This document shows positions 6,817 through 13,631 of a DNA stretch of 33,143 bases, piece after piece. The stretch comes from JACKCP01 sp051744925. GTDB taxonomy: Bacteria > Desulfobacterota > Desulfobacteria > Desulfobacterales > JACKCP01. The stretch lies in NCBI GenBank assembly GCA_051744925.1, contig JBNJDM010000017.1, forward strand, positions 1 to 33,143. The letters run 5' to 3'. The number at the start of each line of letters is the position of its first letter. Within the stretch, counting starts at the first letter, position 1. The notes under the pieces are model-generated. The model searched no databases. It was not told where the DNA came from and saw nothing but the letters and a program-made list of their open reading frames with translations. The translations under genes and the position numbers were made by a program.

Positions 6817-8097
6817 TTACTTCATGTTTGCTCCGCTTGCAGCACCATGAGCTTTAACTTCAACTTTTTCTGTAAGTCCTTCATAGTATTCACGAAGAAT
6901 ATCAAGAACTTCTTTACGTCCGAAATGATCAGGAATCGGTGTTCCTTCAGAAAGACCTTTTCTAAGCATTGTACCGGAAAGGATAACTCTGCTTTCCTTG
7001 CTGTGAGGACATGTTCTAAGAGATGCCATTCCGTCGCATTCTTCACAGTAGAAAGTCCAGTCAATCTTAAGAGGCTCGCACTTAAGAGCTTTTCCGTCTT
7101 CTTCAGGATAAGGGATTCTTTCAAAGATTTCCTGAGCTTCGAAAAGTCCGTAGAAATCACCAACACCAGCGTGGTCACGACCGATAAGCATCTGGTTTAC
7201 ACCGTAGTTCTGACGGAAAGTAGCGTGAAGAAGTGCTTCACGAGGGCCTGCATATCTCATATCAAGAGGATACCCGCCCTGTACAACGTTTTCAGGTACA
7301 AAGTAGTTCTGAACAAGAGTCTCAATACACTTAACACGTACTTCTGCAGGAATGTCGCCAGGCTTAAGATTACCTACAAGAGAGTGGATAAATGTACCGT
7401 CACATACTTCAACACCTATTTTTGCAAGGTATTCATGTGATCTGTGCATTGGGTTTCTAAGCTGAATAGCTGCAACTTTTGCCCAGCCTTTTTCATCAAA
7501 AATAGCTCTTGCTTCAGCAGGTCTAAGGTAAATATTTTTGTATTTAGTAGGAAACTCGCCTTCGGAGATAAGCTTGATTGGACCAGCAAGGTTAACATCT
7601 TTCTGATTCATAACCTGCTGAACTCCGGGGTGGTCTTCTTCAGCTATTTTCCAGAACTCTTCAACACTTTCTGTGCCTGAGCCCATGAAAACATTTTCAC
7701 ATTCCCACTTTTTGTTGTCTTCTGTCATTTCAAATTTTTCAGTTACTTTCATTGTTCCCATGATCTCACCTGACTGGGAAACAAGAGCAACTTCGTCACC
7801 GTCTTTAATTTCGTCTGCATCAGCTTTGTCAGCAGAAAGTGTAGCAGGAAGAGGCCAGAATGTCCCGTCTGCAAGAAGGAAATTTTCACAAACGCCTTTC
7901 CAGTCAGCTTTGTTCATAAACCCTTCAAGAGGACTGAAGCCGCCTGTACCTATCATGATAAGGTCGCCTTCTTCCCTTGAAGTCATTACAATTTTTTTAA
8001 GACCTTCTGCTTTTTTAAGCTCTGCTTCTTTTTCAGATCCTTCGAGAAGCTTGTTAATTAAGCCTTTGCCTCCATGAGGCGCTACTAATTTTGACAT
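6817..8097 (-). CDS. sat: Sulfate adenylyltransferase (ATP sulfurylase)
   Basis: Sat activates sulfate to adenosine-5'-phosphosulfate, the first cytoplasmic step of dissimilatory sulfate reduction. The 426 residues open with MSKLVAPHGGKGL, as in Desulfovibrio-type enzymes. QLRNPMHRSH (212-221) is the HxxH nucleotide-binding motif, and GRDHAGVG (306-313) is the second active-site loop. FYCEECDGMASLRTCPH (349-365) supplies a predicted zinc site (Cys351, Cys354, Cys363, His365), seen in prokaryotic homo-oligomeric Sat. There is no fused APS kinase domain, which favours a dissimilatory role. The gene stands alone: aprAB, qmo and pyrophosphatase genes are not adjacent. Its leader contains two dyads. 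The ribosome-binding site is AAGGAG. Confidence 0.96.
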   Translation of the reverse strand: MSKLVAPHGGKGLINKLLEGSEKEAELKKAEGLKKIVMTSREEGDLIMIGTGGFSPLEGFMNKADWKGVCENFLLADGTFWPLPATLSADKADADEIKDGDEVALVSQSGEIMGTMKVTEKFEMTEDNKKWECENVFMGSGTESVEEFWKIAEEDHPGVQQVMNQKDVNLAGPIKLISEGEFPTKYKNIYLRPAEARAIFDEKGWAKVAAIQLRNPMHRSHEYLAKIGVEVCDGTFIHSLVGNLKPGDIPAEVRVKCIETLVQNYFVPENVVQGGYPLDMRYAGPREALLHATFRQNYGVNQMLIGRDHAGVGDFYGLFEAQEIFERIPYPEEDGKALKCEPLKIDWTFYCEECDGMASLRTCPHSKESRVILSGTMLRKGLSEGTPIPDHFGRKEVLDILREYYEGLTEKVEVKAHGAASGANMK

Positions 8098-8134
8098 AAT
8101 AAACTCCTTATATTAATTATTTTTTTATATCTTT

Positions 8135-8158
8135 GAAGTTGTCCTCTTGACAACTTCA
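8135..8158. promoter_or_regulatory. Perfect dyad in the sat leader
   Basis: TGAAGTTGTC (8134-8143) and GACAACTTCA (8149-8158) are exact inverted repeats around CTCTT. In the sat transcript they would form a 10-bp hairpin about 40 bases ahead of the start codon. At the DNA level GTTGTC-N5-GACAAC could be an operator. A second dyad, TTCAAAT-T-ATTTGAA (8163-8177), lies immediately upstream. TGTCCTCTTGACAA in this dyad also occurs at the ectABC promoter. Confidence 0.55.
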
Positions 8159-8191
8159 TCAGTTCAAATTATTTGAAAAAACTTAGGAAAT

Positions 8192-8221
8192 CATTATAAA
8201 GGATATTGGTTTTTGTCAAGT
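8192..8221 (-). promoter_or_regulatory. Probable sat promoter
   Basis: On the minus strand a perfect TATAAT lies at 8198-8193. Upstream is CTTGAC (8220-8215; 16 bases) or TTGACA (8219-8214; 15 bases, slightly short). Transcription would begin near 8186, giving a leader of about 90 bases that contains both dyads at 8135-8177. Confidence 0.55.
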
Positions 8222-8305
8222 TCTTTTACCTGACTTCATTACTGTTTTATCTGTCAAAATATTTATTAAGATACTGAAAATACATAATTTCTGAAAGGGT
8301 GTTCT

Positions 8306-10810
8306 ATGCTGGAAGACTATAGAAAAGATTATAATGAAAGAAAAAAATTAAATATTCCGCCAAAACCTCTTGTTAAAAGTCAGGTTAAAAAGCTTGAAAA
8401 ACTTATTGTTTTTCCGGAAAAAGGAGAAAACGATTTTATAAAACATCTTATTGAAGAAAGGGTTCCTCCAGGAGTCGATCCTGCTGCTGAAGCAAAAGCA
8501 GATATTTTATATCAGATTGCAGTAAAGAAAATAAGCTCTCCTCTTATAAGTCCCAAACATGCTGTTTATCTTCTTGGAACAATGAGGGGCGGATTTGCTC
8601 TGTTTTATTTGACAGAGCTGTTGAAAAACAGCGAACTTGGAGAAGATGGCGCAGCAGCATTTGAAAAAACCCTTCTTGTTTATGATAAATTCAATGATAT
8701 TGCAGATCTTTCAAAAGAATACGAACCTGCTTTGAAAGTTATTCATTCATGGGCAGAAGCATCATGGTTTACAAGTCTTCCTGAGATTCCTGAAGAGATT
8801 CATTTAACAGCTTTTAAAGTCGACGGTGAAATTAATACAGACGATCTGTCTCCTGCATCTGAAGCATGGAGCCGTCCTGATATTCCGCTTCATGCAAATT
8901 CAATGCTTCAGTCGCGAATAAAGTCTCCGCTTGAAAAAATTGAAAAGCTCAGGCTTAAAGGCCGTCCACTGGCATTTGTGGGGGATATTGTCGGAACAGG
9001 TTCTTCAAGAAAATCTGCTGCAAATTCACTCTTATGGCACATAGGTGAAGATATACCTTATGTTCCCAATAAAAGAAAAGGCGGGGTAATTCTTGGAAGC
9101 AAGATTGCCCCGATTTTTTATAATACAATGGAAGATTCCGGAGCTTTGCCTGTGGAAACAGATGTTTCAGGGATTAAAAACGGGGATTACATTATTGTTA
9201 AACCGTATGACGGCAAAATTTTAAACGGTGATACAGGTGAAGTTGTCTCTGAGTTTGAAATTAAAAACCGGGTTCTTTTCGATTCTGTAAGAGCCGGAGG
9301 GCGAATTCCTCTTATAATTGGAAAAAACCTTACTCAGCAGGCAGCAGAATATCTTGGTCAGCCTGCACCCGATTTTTTCCGAAAACCCGCTGAACCTGCA
9401 GAAAGCAGCAGCGGTTATACTCTTGCCCAGAAAATAATCGGAAAAGCATGCGGGAAAAAAGGTGTTCGCCCTGGTGAATACTGCGAACCTGAAGCATCAA
9501 CTGTAGGCTCCCAGGATACAACAGGTCCTATGACAAGGGATGAGCTGATGGAACTTTCCTGTATGAAGTTTTCAGCAGGACTTGTAATGCAGTCTTTTTG
9601 TCATACTGCAGCATATCCAAGGCTTTCAGATATTGAAATGCACTCTTCTCTTGCAGAGTTTATAAAAGAGAGAAAAGGAGTTGCCTTAAATCCGGGAGAC
9701 GGAATAATTCATTCCTGGCTTAACAGGATGATTCTGCCTGATACTTTGGGTACAGGCGGGGATTCGCATACAAGATTTCCATTCGGCATAAGCTTTCCTG
9801 CAGGTTCAGGATTAGTTGCTTTTGCAGCGGCTATGGGGAAATTTCCACTTGATGTTCCTGAATCTGTTCTTGTAAAATTTTCAAATACAAGAAAAAAACA
9901 CATAACAATAAGGGATATGGTTAATGCTGTTCCTTATTTCGCAATAAAAAAAGGTATTCTTACCGTTGAAAAAGAAGGAAAGAAAAATGCTTTTTCCGGA
10001 AGAATTCTTGAGATAGAAGGAACAACGGATTTAACTGTTGATGAGGCGTATGAACTTACAGATTCTTCTGCAGAAAGATCTGCAGCAGCAGCATCGGTTG
10101 AACTTTCAACAGAGAAAGTAAGCGAATTTGTTGAGTCGAATATATCTTTTTTAAGAAACCTTGCTGATTCAGGATATGAAGATAATACAACCCTTATTAA
10201 CCGTGCAGGGGAAATGGAGAGCTGGCTTAAGAACAGAGAGTTGCTTGGAAGGGATGATGATGCAGAGTTTGCTGCCGTGCTTGACATAGACCTTGAAGAG
10301 CTTGATGAGCCTGTTCTTGCATGCCCCAATGATCCCGACGATGTAAAGCTTTTATCCGAGCTTCAGGGCACAAAGGTCGATGAGGTTTTCATAGGTTCAT
10401 GCATGACTCATATAGGACATTTCAGAGCTCTTGCAAAAATTGTAAACGGCGAAGATCTTAAATCCCGGCTGTGGGTTTGTCCTCCGACTTCAATGGACAG
10501 GGATGTTTTGAGAAAAGAAGGTTTGTACAGTGTTTTTGGAAAAGCAGGAGCAAGAATTGAGCTACCCGGGTGTTCTCTTTGCATGGGAAATCAGGCAAGG
10601 GTAAGCACAGGATCAACTGTTTTTTCAACATCAACAAGAAATTTCCCCGGAAGAATGGGAGACAATACAAAGGTTTTTCTCGGATCAGCCGAACTCGGCG
10701 CTGTAGTTGCAGTATTGGGAGAGATCCCTGATCCTCAGACTTATAAAGAGATAATGGAAAAAAAGATAATACCCGAATCTGAAAATATCTACAGATTTGT
10801 ACGTTTTTAA
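8306..10810 (+). CDS. acnB: Aconitate hydratase AcnB type (HEAT-like domain first)
   Basis: AcnB isomerises citrate and isocitrate through aconitate, and many members also hydrate 2-methylaconitate. The 834 residues follow the AcnB order: an N-terminal HEAT-like helical domain (about 1-160), the swivel domain (about 165-390, with FKVDGEINTDDLSPAS and GTGSSRKSAANS), then the catalytic domains. The iron-sulfur ligands are Cys699 (SCMTHIG), Cys756 and Cys759 (GCSLCMGNQ), spaced as in E. coli AcnB. TGGDSHTRFP is the substrate-binding motif. In complete-oxidising sulfate reducers this serves the TCA cycle. AAAGGG lies seven bases before the ATG. It diverges from sat and is followed by the symporter gene after 127 bases. 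Confidence 0.96.
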   Translation: MLEDYRKDYNERKKLNIPPKPLVKSQVKKLEKLIVFPEKGENDFIKHLIEERVPPGVDPAAEAKADILYQIAVKKISSPLISPKHAVYLLGTMRGGFALFYLTELLKNSELGEDGAAAFEKTLLVYDKFNDIADLSKEYEPALKVIHSWAEASWFTSLPEIPEEIHLTAFKVDGEINTDDLSPASEAWSRPDIPLHANSMLQSRIKSPLEKIEKLRLKGRPLAFVGDIVGTGSSRKSAANSLLWHIGEDIPYVPNKRKGGVILGSKIAPIFYNTMEDSGALPVETDVSGIKNGDYIIVKPYDGKILNGDTGEVVSEFEIKNRVLFDSVRAGGRIPLIIGKNLTQQAAEYLGQPAPDFFRKPAEPAESSSGYTLAQKIIGKACGKKGVRPGEYCEPEASTVGSQDTTGPMTRDELMELSCMKFSAGLVMQSFCHTAAYPRLSDIEMHSSLAEFIKERKGVALNPGDGIIHSWLNRMILPDTLGTGGDSHTRFPFGISFPAGSGLVAFAAAMGKFPLDVPESVLVKFSNTRKKHITIRDMVNAVPYFAIKKGILTVEKEGKKNAFSGRILEIEGTTDLTVDEAYELTDSSAERSAAAASVELSTEKVSEFVESNISFLRNLADSGYEDNTTLINRAGEMESWLKNRELLGRDDDAEFAAVLDIDLEELDEPVLACPNDPDDVKLLSELQGTKVDEVFIGSCMTHIGHFRALAKIVNGEDLKSRLWVCPPTSMDRDVLRKEGLYSVFGKAGARIELPGCSLCMGNQARVSTGSTVFSTSTRNFPGRMGDNTKVFLGSAELGAVVAVLGEIPDPQTYKEIMEKKIIPESENIYRFVRF

Positions 10811-10864
10811 AACATCAGGCAGTAAAAGAGTAAAAGATTTAATTATTGAAATGTATAAGCTCTT

Positions 10865-10892
10865 TTGCTATCGGTTTATTTTAATATATACT
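10865..10892 (+). promoter_or_regulatory. Possible promoter for the NSS symporter
   Basis: TTGCTA (10865-10870), 16 bases, then TATACT (10887-10892) lie 45 bases before the symporter ATG. The -10 matches consensus at five of six positions and the -35 at four. No convincing terminator lies between acnB and this site, so read-through is possible. Confidence 0.4.
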
Positions 10893-10937
10893 TTGCTTGC
10901 TTAATTAAAACTTAAGGACTCGGGAGGAGAATTTATT

Positions 10938-12407
10938 ATGGCTCAGAGAGAAAACTGGGGCACCAGAACCGGATTTATTCTTGCGGCAGTCGGTTCTGCA
11001 ATTGGTCTGGGAAATATCTGGAGATTTCCCTACATGGTTTATGATAACGGGGGCGGAGCATTTTTGATTCCGTATTTTTTTGCTCTTATAACTGCAGGTA
11101 TTCCTATTATAATAATGGAATTCGGACTTGGGCATAAGTACAAGGGAGCAGCTCCCAAAACTTTTTTCAGTATTAACAAGAAGTGGGAGTGGCTCGGCTG
11201 GTGGCAGGTTCTTGTCTCTTTTGTAATTTCAGTCTATTATGTTGTTGTTATAGGATGGGCTGTAAACTATACAAAGTTTGCATTCACCCAGGGATGGGGA
11301 ACTGATACCAAAGCCTTTTTCTTCGGAGATTTTTTAAAGCTTTCAAGTTCTCCACTTGAACTAGGCGGTATTGTATGGCCTGTTTTTATAGGTACTGCCC
11401 TTGTATGGCTTATTACATGGGCTGTTTTGTTCAGCGGAGTGAAAAAAGGTATTGAAGCTGCCAATAAAATTTTTATGCCGGTTCTTTTTGTTCTCATTCT
11501 TGTTATTATGGGACGCGCACTTACTCTTGACGGTGCTTTTGATGGGCTTAACTACCTTTTTAAACCCGACTTCAGCAAAGTTCTTGATCCAAAGGTATGG
11601 ATAGCTGCTTATGGTCAGATATTTTTTACCCTGAGTATCTGCTTTGCAATTATGATAACCTATTCAAGTTATCTCCCTGATGATTCAGATATTAACAACA
11701 ACGGAATGATGGCCGCATTTATAAACTGCGGATTCAGCATGCTGGCCGGTATAATGGTTTTCGGAGTTTTAGGCTACATGGCTGCACAGGAAGGTGTAGG
11801 AATCCAGGATGTTGCGGGTGCAGGTGTAGGACTTGCATTTATTACAATTCCAAAAGCTATAAACCTTCTTCCTGCTTCATGGTTTTTCGGACCTCTTTTC
11901 TTTATTTCAATTGTTTTTGCAGGTCTTTCTTCCATGATTTCAATTTCAGAAGCATGTTGTTCTGCAATTATGGACAAATTTTCCATTGCAAGAAAATCTG
12001 CAGTTACCGGATATGTTTTTGTAGGTTTTTTAGCAAGTCTTATTTTTATGACAGAAGGCGGTCTTTTTGTTCTTGATATTACAGATCATTTTATAAATAA
12101 TTTCGGTATTGTTTTTGCCGGCCTTGTTGAGGTTATATTTATTGCATGGCTGTTCAGGATAGAGGCTGTAAGAGAGCACATAAACTCAATATCAGAGTTT
12201 GCTGTGGGCAAGTGGTGGAGTTTTTGCTTAATGGCTATTACACCTGTTGTTCTTGGATATATGGGAGTAAGAAATCTTCTTGGAGATCTTAATGAGCCTT
12301 ATGAAGGATATGCTGTAAAAGCTCTTGTTATATACGGATGGGCAGTTGTGCTCGGCGTTTTTATTCTTGGTGTGCTTATCCATTCAGTAACCAGTGACAA
12401 AGACTGA
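10938..12407 (+). CDS. Sodium-dependent transporter, NSS/SNF family
   Basis: This is a LeuT-fold sodium symporter of 489 residues with about 11-12 transmembrane segments. The TM1 signature GSAIGLGNIWRFPYMVYDNGGGAF (in parts: GSAIGLGNIWRFPYM, NGGGAFLIPYF) carries the unwound sodium- and substrate-binding segment. TYSSYLPDD and the serine-rich SSMISISEA in the later helices also match. Bacterial relatives import amino acids. The adjacent 33-residue ORF resembles MetS, which points to the MetP-type two-component symporters for methionine or alanine, but the substrate is not proven. GGGAGGAG precedes the ATG. The stop is separated by only 14 bases from the microprotein start. Confidence 0.93.
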   Translation: MAQRENWGTRTGFILAAVGSAIGLGNIWRFPYMVYDNGGGAFLIPYFFALITAGIPIIIMEFGLGHKYKGAAPKTFFSINKKWEWLGWWQVLVSFVISVYYVVVIGWAVNYTKFAFTQGWGTDTKAFFFGDFLKLSSSPLELGGIVWPVFIGTALVWLITWAVLFSGVKKGIEAANKIFMPVLFVLILVIMGRALTLDGAFDGLNYLFKPDFSKVLDPKVWIAAYGQIFFTLSICFAIMITYSSYLPDDSDINNNGMMAAFINCGFSMLAGIMVFGVLGYMAAQEGVGIQDVAGAGVGLAFITIPKAINLLPASWFFGPLFFISIVFAGLSSMISISEACCSAIMDKFSIARKSAVTGYVFVGFLASLIFMTEGGLFVLDITDHFINNFGIVFAGLVEVIFIAWLFRIEAVREHINSISEFAVGKWWSFCLMAITPVVLGYMGVRNLLGDLNEPYEGYAVKALVIYGWAVVLGVFILGVLIHSVTSDKD

Positions 12408-12421
12408 TAAGGGAGAAAAAT

Positions 12422-12523
12422 ATGGAATTCGGTGCAATAGTTATGATGATTCTCGGCCTGGGAATAACCTGGGGCGGAGCAGCTATCTGTATAAAGATAG
12501 CTATGAAAAGTAAAGATATTTAA
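12422..12523 (+). CDS. MetS-like small subunit of the NSS symporter (33 aa)
   Basis: This short ORF reads MEFGAIVMMILGLGITW then GGAAICIKIAMKSKDI. It is one hydrophobic helix with a Gly-rich TWGG turn and a lysine-rich tail. The pattern (MxxxAIxMMxxGxxxxWGG) is that of the MetS small subunit first described with MetP in Corynebacterium (methionine/alanine importer small subunit family). GGGAG lies six bases ahead of the ATG, and the gene begins 14 bases after the symporter stop. A strong terminator follows 42 bases later, closing a two-gene unit. It is likely to be missed by annotation because of its length. Confidence 0.82.
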   Translation: MEFGAIVMMILGLGITWGGAAICIKIAMKSKDI

Positions 12524-12564
12524 TAAGTAATCAAAACAGATTTTTTATCTGCTTTGTTTGTGTG

Positions 12565-12595
12565 AAAAAGGGCTGCATCCGGTGCGGCCCTTTTT
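12565..12595 (+). terminator. Rho-independent terminator after the symporter unit
   Basis: AAAAAGGGCTGCA and TGCGGCCCTTTTT pair around TCCGG, with one G-T wobble, and run into TTTTT (12591-12595). It ends the symporter and microprotein transcript. Confidence 0.9.
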
Positions 12596-12773
12596 AATTT
12601 AGTCCGGCAGGGTTAAGTTTAATTATTCCGGTTCAGTTTGTACATTTTTATAATATGGGAAAAAGAGCTGATTATGTATCAGGCTTGAAAAACTCTTATT
12701 TAAGGTTTAATTTAAATTTATCAGTTCATAATCAGGTTTAAATCCTGTTAATTCTTTTTTTTTATCTTCAGAA

Positions 12774-13631
12774 ATGGAAAAATTTATGAAAGTAGGAGTC
12801 GTAGTTAAGGAGAGTGATCCTGATGTTATAAAAGTCTCTGAAGAATTCGGCAGATGGCTTGAAAAGCAGGGTGCAGAAATTGTTTTCAGAACCAAAAAGG
12901 ATTTTGACAATCCGCATTCGCCTGTTTCTCCGCCTGAAGATCTTCAGATAATATTTGTTCTTGGGGGAGATGGTACATTTTTGTCTGCAGCAAGATGGGT
13001 GGGAAAGAGAAAAATACCGCTTATGGGTATAAAATTCGGTGATGTAGGTTTTCTTGCTGAAACTGAAGGAACAAGGCTTTATGAGGCTGCAAAAAAATTT
13101 ATTAATGGTCAGTTTTCGGTAGAAACAAGGATGAGGTTTAATGTTTCTTTAATTCGCAAAGAAAAAACAGTTTTTTCCCAACTGGCGCTTAATGAAGCTG
13201 TAATAGGCAAGTCAGGCCCGGCAGGACTTTCAAGAATAGATATAAAAATTGACAATTATTTTCTGACTACATATTCAGGAGACGGTCTGATTATATCAAC
13301 ACCAACAGGATCAACCGCATATTCCCTTGCTTCAGGCGGTCCTGTTGTTCATCCTGTTATGGAGGCGATGCTTCTTGTGCCTATATGTCCATTTACATTG
13401 ACAAACAGACCTCTTATCATTCATGATAAAAGTATAATCTCAGCAAAATTGTCCGGCAAATCGGCAGAGCCCCTTAAACTTAGTGTTGACGGGCAAAAAG
13501 AGGCTGATATCTACAGGGATGATATCATTGTCATAAAAAAATCAAATCCTGTTCATCTTGTAACATTGCCTGATCAGACATATTTTGATGTCTTAAAAAC
13601 CAGGCTAAAATGGAGCGGTGAAAGAATATGA
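12774..13631 (+). CDS. nadK: NAD kinase
   Basis: NadK phosphorylates NAD to NADP in the cytoplasm. The protein has 285 residues from the ATG at 12774. An alternative start at 12786 (MKVGVVVKES) fits the usual family N terminus better, and neither has a strong ribosome-binding site. FVLGGDGTFLSAAR is the GGDGT catalytic loop. GLIISTPTGSTAYSLASGGP is the second signature motif, and LNEAVIGK supplies the NE motif. The following DUF3141 gene overlaps the stop by four bases (ATGA, 13628-13631), implying translational coupling. It begins after the terminator at 12565-12595, so it should have its own promoter in 12600-12770, which I could not pin down. Confidence 0.95.
   Translation: MEKFMKVGVVVKESDPDVIKVSEEFGRWLEKQGAEIVFRTKKDFDNPHSPVSPPEDLQIIFVLGGDGTFLSAARWVGKRKIPLMGIKFGDVGFLAETEGTRLYEAAKKFINGQFSVETRMRFNVSLIRKEKTVFSQLALNEAVIGKSGPAGLSRIDIKIDNYFLTTYSGDGLIISTPTGSTAYSLASGGPVVHPVMEAMLLVPICPFTLTNRPLIIHDKSIISAKLSGKSAEPLKLSVDGQKEADIYRDDIIVIKKSNPVHLVTLPDQTYFDVLKTRLKWSGERI

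Noticed and set aside
6847..7440. Long open frame antisense to sat (197 codons)
   Set aside because: It lies fully opposite the sat coding region. Its composition (Phe, Ser, Lys, Thr) mirrors reversed sat codons, and it has no recognisable motif.
7673..8077. Second open frame antisense to the sat 5' part
   Set aside because: It is a codon-bias shadow of sat, rich in Ser and Pro, without a start signal.
8148..8176. TTGACA in the sat dyad as a -35 for acnB
   Set aside because: No -10 hexamer follows at 16-18 bases (ATTTGA at 17). The dyad symmetry explains the hexamer better.
10826..10867. AAAAGAG/CTCTTTT pair after acnB as a terminator
   Set aside because: Only seven A/T-rich pairs across a loop of about 28 bases with no U-run, so it is too weak.
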